Origin: an uncultured bacterium
Lineage (GTDB): Bacteria > Patescibacteriota > Minisyncoccia > Moranbacterales > GWC2-37-73
Length of the DNA stretch: 13,130 bases
Assembly (NCBI GenBank): GCA_903866285.1
Contig: CAIPMZ010000072.1
Coordinates: 1 to 13,130 of the forward strand
Direction: 5' to 3'
The first letter of the stretch is position 1. The number at the start of each line of letters is the position of its first letter. A program made the position numbers and the translations under genes. The notes below the pieces were generated by a model. The model made no database searches, was not told the origin of the DNA, and was given only the letters and a program-made list of their open reading frames with translations. Positions 1 to 6,182 of the stretch are shown piece by piece.

Positions 1-2
1 AG

Positions 3-1478
3 CAGGAGCGGGCGGAAAAATCACAGGGAAATAGTAAAAGTTATGTGACAATTAATAAAGATGAATTAAATCGGCGGATGCATAGCTGGAAGCGGACGGA
101 TGATAATAAGCAACTTGGAAGTGAAACTTTGTCTGATTATGCAAAGCGCATGGATAGTATGGCTGATTATGGATATATTAAGAAGGTTACCGAGGATTTT
201 GCCTTGCAAAAAATGGGAATTCACAACCTGTCTTGGCGCGAGCAACAATGGTTGGTTAGTGCAGCATTGGAACTCGGAAATGATTATCCGCGCTTGCTTG
301 AATTTGGAAAAAATTATGGAGTAGCCGGCCTGAAAACATTTTTAAGTTGTGAATATGGACTTGAAAATGGCAAGAAAATTTTGGAGCTAGGTGAAAAGCT
401 TTCTTTCGAAGAGGCTAATTTAATTTTCGCCAAATATAATGAAATTTCTGATGTTGCGGAAAGGAATACTGAAGAGTTGATTGACAAATATTTCAATAAA
501 AAAGATAGAAATATCACGGAAGAACAATATAGTGCGGCAAGGGCTTCACTGCTGCAAAAAAGCAAGGATTTGCTGCTGAATTTTTCTAAGCAGATTTATG
601 GTGATAATAAAATCAAGGGGGAGGCTTTAATGTTGGAACTGGAAAAAATAAAAACAGATACCATTTTCTTTACCAGTGTCTTCAAAAATTTTGCGAAAAA
701 TAATCCGGAGGCTTCTTTCGAAGATTTCAAGGGGCTTTCGCTAGAGACAACAAACGGGCCCGATTTTAAAGAGGAAGATATTTTAAAAATGATTTCAATC
801 GCTCAGAAGAACTATCAAGAAGACGAGGCAATGCAAAAGTTGGTGGTTGAAAGTTTGCAAGAAGGATTACAAAAGGAAGCTGCCGAATTTTTTGTGCTAC
901 GTCGTGACGGAGAAATAATGGCTTTTGATCGTTTTGACGATGAAGGCGAATATTTTTACGTGGGATCATTTAATGTTGACGCTAGTTATCGCGGAAGTGC
1001 AATTGGTGAAGTAATGATGCAAGAATCTTTTGACAGAAAGGCCAAGGAAAAACCATTGCAAGGAATTACTGACCCCAAAAAAATAATTTGTAGCAAATAC
1101 GTGGAGGAGGAAGGCTTTATAATTAATGGAATTTTGCATACTCAATTTGATGGTAAAGAATTGCTTGAGGTTGAAATTTTGCGTGATGACCAGAAAAATA
1201 AAAACTATATTTATCGCTCTCATGATAAACTAAGCGATTTATTTATCGCTTATCAAGATCAGCAGAAAGAATTTACAGTCGGAGCGTCCCGTCGCTCTCA
1301 AACATTAAATGAAAAAAGACCATTTTTGATGAGCTTTGATCAAAAAGAAGAATTGGAAAAATTCACCAACTTAGCTGACAAGCTTATTGGCGGATATGGC
1401 TATGTGATTACAAGGTATGCTCAACTAGGGAAAAAGAATGGAAGAGTGTTAGTGGCGTTTGAACAAAAACTAAGTTAA
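3..1478 (+). CDS. GNAT-domain protein, 5' end outside window
   Basis: This reading frame is open from the left edge (first whole codon at base 3) to TAA at 1476-1478, so the gene starts upstream. The GTG at 45 is only the first start-like codon in the window, with no Shine-Dalgarno, and is probably internal. The first two thirds are charged and helical and I do not recognise them. Around bases 880-1140 the protein resembles a GNAT acyltransferase fold: strands FFVLRRDGEIMAF and YFYVGSFNVD, then YRGSAIGEVMMQESF, which matches the acetyl-CoA pyrophosphate-binding motif and helix. By family it would transfer an acetyl group to an amine; the substrate is unknown. The last ~110 residues are unassigned. 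Its 3' end overlaps the convergent TrmB-like gene by 9 bp. The coding call is certain, the GNAT call moderate. Confidence 0.8.
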   Translation, partial: QERAEKSQGNSKSYVTINKDELNRRMHSWKRTDDNKQLGSETLSDYAKRMDSMADYGYIKKVTEDFALQKMGIHNLSWREQQWLVSAALELGNDYPRLLEFGKNYGVAGLKTFLSCEYGLENGKKILELGEKLSFEEANLIFAKYNEISDVAERNTEELIDKYFNKKDRNITEEQYSAARASLLQKSKDLLLNFSKQIYGDNKIKGEALMLELEKIKTDTIFFTSVFKNFAKNNPEASFEDFKGLSLETTNGPDFKEEDILKMISIAQKNYQEDEAMQKLVVESLQEGLQKEAAEFFVLRRDGEIMAFDRFDDEGEYFYVGSFNVDASYRGSAIGEVMMQESFDRKAKEKPLQGITDPKKIICSKYVEEEGFIINGILHTQFDGKELLEVEILRDDQKNKNYIYRSHDKLSDLFIAYQDQQKEFTVGASRRSQTLNEKRPFLMSFDQKEELEKFTNLADKLIGGYGYVITRYAQLGKKNGRVLVAFEQKLS

Positions 1479-2264
1479 TTGTTGAAATGTTTTAGCTTGG
1501 CTCCAAGTAAATTCAAAGAGTTGTTTATGTAAGAGAAAAATATTTCGGTCGTGCAAAAGCACGCCGATTTTTGTTTTTTCATCGATTGTGACATAAGAAA
1601 GTTTTCCGTCATAAATTTCAAGCGAAGAAGCCGTGGTAAAAGGAAAAAATTCTTTTGGAATAAAACGAACCTCCGTAACTTCAGTATTATAATTTTTTAA
1701 ATATTTCCGAGCAAATGGAGTGTCAGGAGCGATCGTTCTTTTTTTGATGCCAGCTTTTTTTCTTTTTTCACCGTAACGTTCATTTATTTCAGTAGCGTAT
1801 TTCATGGCAGCGTCAACATCAATATACATACAAATATCGGTATTCGAAGTTAAACCATCTTCAAGGATTCTAATGATTCCTTCATCTCCTTCGAAATAAG
1901 TTACTCCTGGTTTTTGGGTTGAAAGGTTATAAAGGGAAACCAAGTCAGGCAAAGAGGAAAAAAACTGCTCTTTGTCTTTTTTGGCTTGTTTTTCCTTGTT
2001 TTCGAAGAATTTTTCCAATTTGGCTGGATGGGTTGGGCGAAAAGTGGCTATTTTGCCACCTTTTTCGATTTTTTCCACCAATTCCAGCTCCAAAAGCTCA
2101 TCCAGGGCTTTATAGGCGACTCCGCGCGGTCTTTGGATGTTTTTGGCTACAATTGAGGCTTTTTGCTCCCCAAATTCCAAAAGATAGGCAAAAGTCTCCG
2201 CTTGGGTGATTGTCAGGCCGGCCTTGAGGAGGAGGGTTGTTTTGTTATTTTTGGTTGTTTTCAT
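1470..2264 (-). CDS. TrmB-family transcriptional regulator
   Basis: This 264 aa protein has an N-terminal winged helix (residues about 8-75: LTITQAETFAYLLEFGE, then the recognition region RPRGVAYKALDELLELELVEKI). A short coiled linker follows (about 85-105), then a C-terminal TrmB/PLD-like sensor domain with YFEGDEGIIRILEDGL and TDICMYIDVD. The arrangement is that of TrmB-like regulators, which in archaea bind sugars; small versions are common in CPR genomes, usually with unknown ligands. The start is the ATG at 2262-2264; there is no strong Shine-Dalgarno. A consensus promoter lies at 2414-2442 on the same strand, giving a leader of ~140 nt that contains a dispersed repeat. The gene is divergent from the hairpin-rich operon, so it could regulate that promoter, but no operator links them. 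Confidence 0.85.
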   Translation of the reverse strand: MKTTKNNKTTLLLKAGLTITQAETFAYLLEFGEQKASIVAKNIQRPRGVAYKALDELLELELVEKIEKGGKIATFRPTHPAKLEKFFENKEKQAKKDKEQFFSSLPDLVSLYNLSTQKPGVTYFEGDEGIIRILEDGLTSNTDICMYIDVDAAMKYATEINERYGEKRKKAGIKKRTIAPDTPFARKYLKNYNTEVTEVRFIPKEFFPFTTASSLEIYDGKLSYVTIDEKTKIGVLLHDRNIFLLHKQLFEFTWSQAKTFQQLT

Positions 2265-2278
2265 GAGTAAGTTTTAAG

Positions 2279-2396
2279 ATGTCATTCCGAGTGAATCCGT
2301 CAGTAGGCGGAGGAATCGAGGAATCTGAGCCCAGATCTTTCGACTTCGTTTCCCAGCCCAAGGCTGGTCAACTACGCTCAAGATGACACGAAATAT
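2279..2396. repeat. Dispersed palindromic repeat, copy R1
   Basis: The segment begins with tgtcattccgag and ends with ctcaagatgaca, so its ends are inverted. It contains tctgagcccagat, also present in the copies near 3079-3240. This style of GTCATYCYGAG...GACA repeat is widespread as interspersed, hairpin-forming sequence in bacterial genomes. Here it lies in the untranslated leader of the TrmB-like gene. Confidence 0.6.
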
Positions 2397-2413
2397 GAGT
2401 TGCTTGTGACTCC

Positions 2414-2442
2414 ATTCTAGCAGATTACAACAGAAATGTCAA
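2414..2442 (-). promoter_or_regulatory. Consensus sigma-70 promoter of the TrmB-like gene
   Basis: Read on the minus strand, TTGACA (2442-2437) is followed after exactly 17 bp by TAGAAT (2419-2414), preceded by TGC (extended -10). It points at the TrmB-like gene. The ~95 bp between this -35 and the opposite promoter at 2538 are AT-rich and hold no gene. Confidence 0.75.
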
Positions 2443-2537
2443 CTCTGGGTATGACACTATGACTTCGTAAATAAGCCAAATATGGTTAAGCTGTTAGCCA
2501 AAAATAGCACAAATTAGAAAAAATGACATAGCTAGGC

Positions 2538-2566
2538 TTGACATTTGGTATGTTTTGGTATATACT
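2538..2566 (+). promoter_or_regulatory. Strong sigma-70 promoter of the hairpin-rich operon
   Basis: TTGACA (2538-2543), a spacer of exactly 17 bp, then TATACT (2561-2566), with AT-rich DNA upstream. Transcription should begin near 2572. I see no comparable promoter between here and the terminator at 6604, so the region may be one ~4 kb transcript. Confidence 0.8.
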
Positions 2567-2571
2567 ACGTT

Positions 2572-2900
2572 GTTAAGATGAATTGTTTAAATAGGCCACT
2601 ACGAAAGGCCTCATCCGAATAATAAAGAATCTTAACAAAAGTTCTTTCATTTCAAACAAGTAAGATGTGCATCTGACGACTAGCTCCAACGAGAGCTTCA
2701 ACACTCAAGTCGTCAAGGCGGATCTCTAACCAAGATCTGAGCAAGTTGTAACCAAGTTGTAGGACTAAAATAAAAAGAGGGAGACAGTCCTACGGTAAGG
2801 TTCGCGGAACTTCCACATCTTCGCAACGAGTGAAGGCCGACAGGTTTGAGAGACATCGATCTCAAAAGATAGATGAACCTGTTTGTCTCACTCCTTACGA
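2572..2900 (+). ncRNA. Hairpin-rich 5' leader of the operon, first part
   Basis: No plausible ORF lies on this strand. The segment is a chain of hairpins: aggcc/ggcct (about 2595-2613); gacgact/agtcgtc enclosing agctc/gagct (about 2676-2716); gatct/agatc (about 2720-2737); gtaggact/agtcctac, a perfect 8 bp stem (about 2758-2794); and acaggtt/aacctgt enclosing tgaga/tctca, itself framed by gagtg/cactc (about 2829-2893). It follows directly from the promoter. I do not recognise a known riboswitch or RNA family. The name ncRNA here means a structured untranslated leader. Confidence 0.55.
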
Positions 2901-2903
2901 AAA

Positions 2904-2945
2904 AAAGCATGGAACATGGAACACAAAACATGGAACATGAAAAAA
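2904..2945. repeat. Short CATGGAACA-type tandem/dispersed repeat
   Basis: Irregular copies of catggaaca and aacatgga. Related sequence lies inside tsaE at about 10495-10590, so it is a genome-dispersed simple repeat rather than part of the conserved leader. Confidence 0.5.
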
Positions 2946-3017
2946 AGTAATGGAGCAGTACATTGGAAATAAATTAAATATATCGCAAAAAATTGTTTGA
3001 GAGACACAGTTTTTTGC

Positions 3018-3033
3018 TCAGTTTTCAAAAAAC
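3018..3033 (-). other. Inverted copy of the operon's boxA-like motif
   Basis: On the minus strand this reads GTTTTTTGAAAACTGA, identical over 16 nt to 4148-4163, which precedes the radical SAM gene on the plus strand. It sits in the repeat-invaded part of the leader and may be a rearranged fragment. Confidence 0.45.
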
Positions 3034-3078
3034 CCAGTCTCTTCAAAAAGATTGGTTTTTTTGAAACAAAGAAAGAAA

Positions 3079-3240
3079 GTGTCATCCTGAGGAGCATAGC
3101 AATGCGACGTGAGGATCTGAGCCCAGATTTCTCGATTACGCTCCGCTTCACTCGAAATGACATAAGAAATAGGCTTGTCATCTTGAGCGTATTTGATCCG
3201 CCCCCCAAGGCGGAGCAACGAAGTCGAAAGATCTGAGTTT
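3079..3240. repeat. Dispersed palindromic repeats, copies R2 and R3
   Basis: R2 (about 3079-3168) starts tgtcatcctgag and ends ctcgaaatgaca, forming a long imperfect hairpin. R3 (about 3172-3240) lies next to it and in reverse orientation resembles the second half of R1 (agatctttcgacttcg and ctcaagatgaca). They appear to have been inserted in the operon leader. Confidence 0.6.
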
Positions 3241-3250
3241 GCATTATCTT

Positions 3251-3439
3251 TACAGTCTTGTGCGTGAAATCTGCCGAAAAGTTTTCCGAAGAAAGTCTCT
3301 CTCCTTTTGAAAACGGCAAATCTCACGCGCGGGACTGTGGAGGGAAACCATGTACCAGTCGGTACATGGCAGCGCACAGTACCAGTCGGTACATGGCATA
3401 GTCCACGGGAAGCGTTTGTTTCTTTAGAGAGAGGGAAAC
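3251..3439 (+). ncRNA. Structured leader upstream of ORF1, second part
   Basis: A 15 bp stem joins 3253-3267 (cagtcttgtgcgtga) to 3323-3337, all mismatches being G-U pairs, with an inner tgccg/cggca stem (3272-3276/3314-3318). A perfect 9 bp stem with a 4 nt loop follows (3348-3356/3361-3369). The 20 nt sequence gtaccagtcggtacatggca occurs at 3352-3371 and again at 3379-3398. A wobble-containing 8 bp stem lies at 3418-3425/3432-3439. No known RNA family is recognised. Confidence 0.55.
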
Positions 3440-3446
3440 GACGCAG

Positions 3447-3466
3447 ATCTTTGAAAATTAAATAGG
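3447..3466 (+). promoter_or_regulatory. boxA-like motif, copy 1
   Basis: ATCTTTGAAAATTAAATAGG resembles the boxA-containing rRNA leader sequence of Firmicutes (TCTTTGAAAACTnnATA), bound by NusB/S10 in antitermination. Related copies lie at 4148-4167 and 6275-6294. The antitermination role is inferred. A perfect 6 bp hairpin (3481-3496) follows. Confidence 0.4.
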
Positions 3467-3502
3467 ATTAGAAAAATATCTTGGCAAAATTGCCAACGAT
3501 AC

Positions 3503-3560
3503 AAGTTGACTGCCTCTAGTATTCTTTTGAAAAAAGAGGATAGGGTGAGGCAGTTAACTT
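3503..3560 (+). other. Inverted-repeat hairpin IR1 before ORF1
   Basis: A 14 bp stem (aagttgactgcctc at 3503-3516 with 3547-3560, one G-U pair) encloses ~30 nt. IR2 (4201-4261) and IR3 (6295-6364) occupy equivalent positions. IR1 and IR2 share the string TTGACTGC in the left arm. It could be an RNA processing stem (RNase III-like) or a DNA-level cassette boundary. Confidence 0.55.
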
Positions 3561-3610
3561 TTCAAATCGCTCTATTGCTAAAAATGGCAATAGGGCACAT
3601 CGGAGACTCT

Positions 3611-3937
3611 ATGCGACTTTCTTTTGAGAAAATTGTCAAGATCGACGGCATCGCCGTCGATCTCAATGGCATAACGGATTACGGCACCATGTGTGCCGTA
3701 ATCCTCCGGAACCTGGGTGTCCAGGTTCCGGATCTGAACCTTTCCTTCTACCCTAGGAGGGTAGAAGAATTGGTTTCCAAACGGGTGCTCTTGCAGCACC
3801 CGTCGCTGGGGTGGAACCGCGGCGACCCCGCTTGGGTCAAGCGGTTTGCGAACGGTTTCCTCGGACGACTGTCCGAGGAAACCAACTACTTCGAGAATGC
3901 TGGTGCCGAGTATCGGCGCCAGTTTGACTTGAAGTAA
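3611..3937 (+). CDS. ORF1, unknown 108 aa protein in palindrome-packed DNA
   Basis: The frame is open from 3506 and ends with TAA at 3935-3937. I chose ATG 3611 because GGAG lies 5 nt before it and a 7 bp hairpin (3572-3593) precedes it, as in its neighbours; ATG 3584 is in that hairpin's loop. The 108 aa product (MRLSFEKIVKIDGIAVDLNG...) has no signal peptide, membrane segment or motif I recognise. The nucleotide sequence is extraordinary: it is built of consecutive hairpins with arms at 3639-3649/3653-3663, 3676-3687/3693-3704 (12 bp), 3705-3716/3721-3732 (12 bp), 3745-3754/3758-3767, 3781-3789/3795-3803, 3815-3820/3841-3846, 3854-3866/3871-3883 (13 bp) and 3900-3908/3914-3922. It is GC-rich compared with genes outside the operon. 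It could instead be a purely structural RNA that happens to be open; the length of the frame and operon context favour a protein. Confidence 0.5.
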   Translation: MRLSFEKIVKIDGIAVDLNGITDYGTMCAVILRNLGVQVPDLNLSFYPRRVEELVSKRVLLQHPSLGWNRGDPAWVKRFANGFLGRLSEETNYFENAGAEYRRQFDLK

Positions 3938-3951
3938 TTTCCCCTACATTC

Positions 3952-4167
3952 CCTTGACTTGCTCAAGGTTTCCTGAAAATCCACGGGAGTAAAAGGATGG
4001 GTAAAAAGTTTTGTCCCCGTTTTCGCAAAATGGAGAGCCTCGAGGGAGCAGAACCTCAACATGGTTTGTAGGGAAATTTACTTGGTCGTAAATTTCCCTC
4101 ACAATTGAGCATTTCTTTTTTAAAAAAAGGAAAGCTCATAGTGAAAAGTTTTTTGAAAACTGAATAG
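3952..4167 (+). ncRNA. Repeated structured RNA module, copy B
   Basis: Between ORF1 and ORF2. Elements in order: ccttga/tcaagg hairpin (3952-3968); tcctg/cggga hairpin; ccgtttt/aaaatgg hairpin (4017-4023/4027-4033); the invariant string gagcctcgagggagcagaac; a perfect 12 bp stem (4070-4081/4088-4099); a tgagc/gctca hairpin (4106-4138); and the boxA-like motif (4148-4167). Module C (5965-6294) has the same elements in the same order with compensatory changes. I do not recognise the family. A riboswitch, antiterminator or processing element is possible. Confidence 0.7.
4148..4167 (+). promoter_or_regulatory. boxA-like motif, copy 2
   Basis: GTTTTTTGAAAACTGAATAG, the copy closest to the rRNA-leader boxA region of Firmicutes. 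A perfect 10 bp hairpin (4174-4183/4188-4197) follows. The role in antitermination is inferred. Confidence 0.4.
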
Positions 4168-4200
4168 TGAGAAATATTATGTTAAAAAACATAATATCAA

Positions 4201-4261
4201 GAAATTTGACTGCTTTTTATATTTTTAAAAATTTATAACTATGCTTGAGCAGTCAAATTTC
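4201..4261 (+). other. Inverted-repeat hairpin IR2 before the radical SAM gene
   Basis: A perfect 14 bp stem, gaaatttgactgct (4201-4214) with 4248-4261, encloses an AT-rich loop. It is the counterpart of IR1 and IR3 and sits about 40 nt before the start codon of the next gene. Confidence 0.6.
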
Positions 4262-4277
4262 AAAAACAAAAAACGGG

Positions 4278-4295
4278 CCCGCTCGTGAGGGCGGG
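4278..4295 (+). promoter_or_regulatory. Start-site hairpin with Shine-Dalgarno in loop (ORF2)
   Basis: The stem cccgc (4278-4282)/gcggg (4291-4295) presents the loop TCGTGAGG. GAGG lies 12 nt before ATG 4303. The loop is identical at 5631-5638, where the central pair is G-C rather than C-G. The GTG in the loop is not conserved in frame at the second site, so it is not the start. Confidence 0.65.
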
Positions 4296-4302
4296 GAAGA
4301 AA

Positions 4303-5100
4303 ATGGAAAAAATAAAAGTTCTCACGCATCGCGGAGTCGTCGGCTCCGAGGTCAGGCCCTTGTATTTTCTCAAGGGCTTGAATGAGAAGATTGCGGATGC
4401 CCGCATCATCTCATTCGGGGCTTGCAACTTCGCCTGCCCATACTGCAAACGCGACGGAAACTTTCGGTCCGCGGATGGCTCGATTGTTTCGGCGATCGAT
4501 TGCGAAATTGAAGACCTGTTGAAGGTCTGCGATGACGCAATCGCCAAGAGGCAGGTCGTTCGCCTCAGCGGAGGCGACCCAGTCGTCTTCCCTGAGGCAT
4601 CAGTTGCCATCGGGAAATATGTCCAGGAAAAAGGTGGGCGGCTGTCCATAGCCCACAACGGGTCAAGTCCGCAGTTTATCAAGAGGATGATTGATCTCGG
4701 ACTTGGGTCCGCGGCGATCGACCTCAAGGGCACGCGGAGCGACCTCGGGCTTCGCGCCGGCCTCAAGAACGGGCTTGGCGCGAAGATGTACGAGCGGAGC
4801 GTTGAGACGCAGGATTTGCTTTCTGCCTCCGGCGTCTTTGTGGATGTCCGGACTCCAATATTTTCTAACACCACTTTGGACGATCTGCTTGAAATGGCAG
4901 CATCAATCGTCAGTGGTGGCAGTGGAGAGAGGGAGTTTTGGACTCTCCGGCTTTACAAGCCGGTTGCGGGATGTGATTGGGATGCACCACGCAACACCTC
5001 CTCGGTCATCTGGATGATCGAAGAGGTAAAAAAATCATTCCCGAATTTAAAAATGGGACTTCGGGCAAAGTGGGAGCCCGAGGGATTCCTGTATTTCTAA
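4303..5100 (+). CDS. Radical SAM protein
   Basis: A 265 aa protein with the radical SAM cluster motif CX3CX2C (C41, C45, C48 in FGACNFACPYCKRDG), which binds the 4Fe-4S cluster that cleaves S-adenosylmethionine. The SAM-contacting glycine motif is LSGGDP (88-93). The short, single-domain form resembles the activating-enzyme/QueE-like group, with no extra SPASM cysteine cluster, but the substrate cannot be inferred. Start ATG 4303 is preferred over GTG 4285, which is in a conserved non-coding hairpin loop. The gene is full of local hairpins: cttcgcgcc/ggcgcgaag (9 bp, near 4749-4785), aatgaga/tctcatt, gcccttg/caagggc, gtgggc/gcccac, ccggctt/aagccgg and a 32 nt wobble palindrome near 5000. It ends 22 bp before the SAVED-like gene. 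Confidence 0.85.
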   Translation: MEKIKVLTHRGVVGSEVRPLYFLKGLNEKIADARIISFGACNFACPYCKRDGNFRSADGSIVSAIDCEIEDLLKVCDDAIAKRQVVRLSGGDPVVFPEASVAIGKYVQEKGGRLSIAHNGSSPQFIKRMIDLGLGSAAIDLKGTRSDLGLRAGLKNGLGAKMYERSVETQDLLSASGVFVDVRTPIFSNTTLDDLLEMAASIVSGGSGEREFWTLRLYKPVAGCDWDAPRNTSSVIWMIEEVKKSFPNLKMGLRAKWEPEGFLYF

Positions 5101-5122
5101 TCCCAAAAAAAAGGAGGGCAGG

Positions 5123-5602
5123 ATGGATATTTTCCTGCGGGACGTGTCCTCCGCCTGGTCTATCATCGAGCCGTTGATGTGGCTCGTCGGTGTTATCTCG
5201 GCAGCCATTTACTGGCTCCGAGTGAAATACGCCAGGCGGAAAAAATACGCCAACAAGGGGGGTAGGGATTTCGTCATCGCCCTCCAGGTTGGCAGGCCCG
5301 TCAGTGAGGCGGTCAAAGCTTATTTCGGTGAGCTTGATTGTCTCATTGACGTGGAGGCAGTTTTGGGCAAGAGCGTTTTGGAGTCCGACAAGGACTACAA
5401 AACGCTGGCGAGCGAGCTCTATCGAGCTATGGCCAGCAACCAGAATTGCCCAATCAAACTGGTGCTGTCCGGACCAGTTGGGTTGTCGTTTCTCGTCGGA
5501 CAGCTGGTGGGCCTCGCGAAGTTCGATGTTGAGGTTCATCAGTTTGACCCAGTTTCTAAGGGGTATCAGGCGTTGCCTGAGCCGGACAGAAGCTGGTTGT
5601 AA
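5123..5602 (+). CDS. Membrane-anchored SAVED-like protein
   Basis: A 159 aa protein with an ideal Shine-Dalgarno (aaggagg, ~7 nt before ATG 5123). The start codon also lies in the loop of a gcagg/cctgc hairpin. Residues about 13-33 form one hydrophobic segment followed by a basic stretch (RVKYARRKKY), consistent with a membrane anchor and cytoplasmic domain. Residues 48-159 resemble the end of a SAVED domain, the cyclic-oligonucleotide sensor of CBASS and some type III CRISPR effectors, notably IKLVLSGPVGLSFLVGQL and VEVHQFDP. No nuclease or protease domain is fused. The assignment is by eye and moderate. The gene body contains strong hairpins, such as agcgtttt/aaaacgct enclosing agtcc/ggact, and aactggt/accagtt. 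It would act by sensing or buffering a nucleotide at the membrane, if the call is right. Confidence 0.6.
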   Translation: MDIFLRDVSSAWSIIEPLMWLVGVISAAIYWLRVKYARRKKYANKGGRDFVIALQVGRPVSEAVKAYFGELDCLIDVEAVLGKSVLESDKDYKTLASELYRAMASNQNCPIKLVLSGPVGLSFLVGQLVGLAKFDVEVHQFDPVSKGYQALPEPDRSWL

Positions 5603-5625
5603 TTTTTTTCAAAACAAAAAATGGG

Positions 5626-5643
5626 CCGGCTCGTGAGGGCCGG
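5626..5643 (+). promoter_or_regulatory. Start-site hairpin with Shine-Dalgarno in loop (csx3-like gene)
   Basis: The stem ccggc (5626-5630)/gccgg (5639-5643) has the same loop TCGTGAGG as 4283-4290. The A-rich run and GGGCC before it are also shared with the ORF2 site. ATG 5650 is 11 nt after GAGG. Confidence 0.65.
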
Positions 5644-5649
5644 TAAAAA

Positions 5650-5949
5650 ATGAAAATAATCGATTTGAGTCTTTCGAACGCAGCCCTCTACGAGGGTTGC
5701 AAAATTGAGGAGGTCGCCGGCCGCCTCAACCTCACCACCCCTGTGGCTGAGGCGATCAACATTGTTGGCAGGAATGTCAACAAGTTGGTCACCGAAGTCC
5801 CGCAGGCGGAGCGGGATGAGGTGGAACTCACCGGCCCGATGGCCGTGTGGAGCTACCTTGTGGTGTTCCACGCCGTCGTTCACGCGTTCCGGCGCGTGAC
5901 CTACAACGACGGCCGCAGTGGGGCGGTCGTTGTAGCGGCACACGGCTAA
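5650..5949 (+). CDS. csx3: Csx3-like (Crn3-like) protein
   Basis: A 99 aa protein, the usual length for a stand-alone Csx3. The C-terminal half matches the family pattern: LTGPMAVWSYLVVFHAVVHAF, then YNDGRSGAVVVAAHG, comparable with the usual SGRxPIWLY...H and YDPRxGGAVVV. H78, D87 and R89 have the same spacing as the residues I recall as important in Archaeoglobus Csx3 (H60, D69, R71). Csx3/Crn3 is a manganese-dependent ring nuclease that degrades cyclic tetra-adenylate in type III CRISPR signalling. The N-terminal third is less typical. It follows the SAVED-like gene by 47 bp, so sensor and hydrolase may act on the same messenger. Hairpins fill the gene, for instance cgtcgtt/aacgacg enclosing cacgcg/cgcgtg, tcccgc/gcggga, and gatcaac/gttggtc enclosing ttgttg/caacaa. 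Confidence 0.65.
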   Translation: MKIIDLSLSNAALYEGCKIEEVAGRLNLTTPVAEAINIVGRNVNKLVTEVPQAERDEVELTGPMAVWSYLVVFHAVVHAFRRVTYNDGRSGAVVVAAHG

Positions 5950-6182
5950 GCGATGCAAACATCTCCTTGACTTGCTCAAGGTTTCCTGAGAATCCACAGG
6001 AGTAAAAGCACAGGTAAAAAGTTTTTGTCCCCGTTTGTACTTTAAACAAATGGAGAGCCTCGAGGGAGCAGAACCTCAAATTGGTTAAAGGTTGTGTGGG
6101 GAAAGTTTTGGTATAGACTTTCTCCTTCACAATTGAGCATTTCTTTTTCAAAAAGGAAGGCTCATAGTGAAAAGACAGGAAT

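Noticed and set aside
2713..3377. Several open frames on both strands in the leader (e.g. 2888-3319 minus, 2997-3236 plus, 3018-3377 minus).
   Set aside because: They run through dispersed repeats and hairpins, have low-complexity or cysteine-rich translations and no ribosome sites; palindromic DNA readily gives mirror frames.
3352..3398. Two copies of a 20 nt palindromic sequence, CRISPR-like at first sight.
   Set aside because: Only two copies with a 7 nt spacer, part of an RNA stem region; no cas genes.
3447..3466. An rRNA operon, because of the boxA-like rRNA leader motif.
   Set aside because: No 16S or 23S sequence follows; protein genes do.
3578..3799. 73 aa minus-strand frame opposite ORF1.
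   Set aside because: It mirrors ORF1 because the DNA is palindromic (similar peptide patterns on both strands); no start signals.
4285..4302. GTG start for the radical SAM gene adding six residues.
   Set aside because: The GTG is part of the conserved hairpin loop TCGTGAGG; at the second copy of this element it is out of frame with the gene.
4260..5539. Long minus-strand frames opposite the radical SAM and SAVED-like genes (4260-4874, 5006-5539).
   Set aside because: Shadow frames of GC-rich genes; the plus-strand products carry recognisable motifs and ribosome sites.
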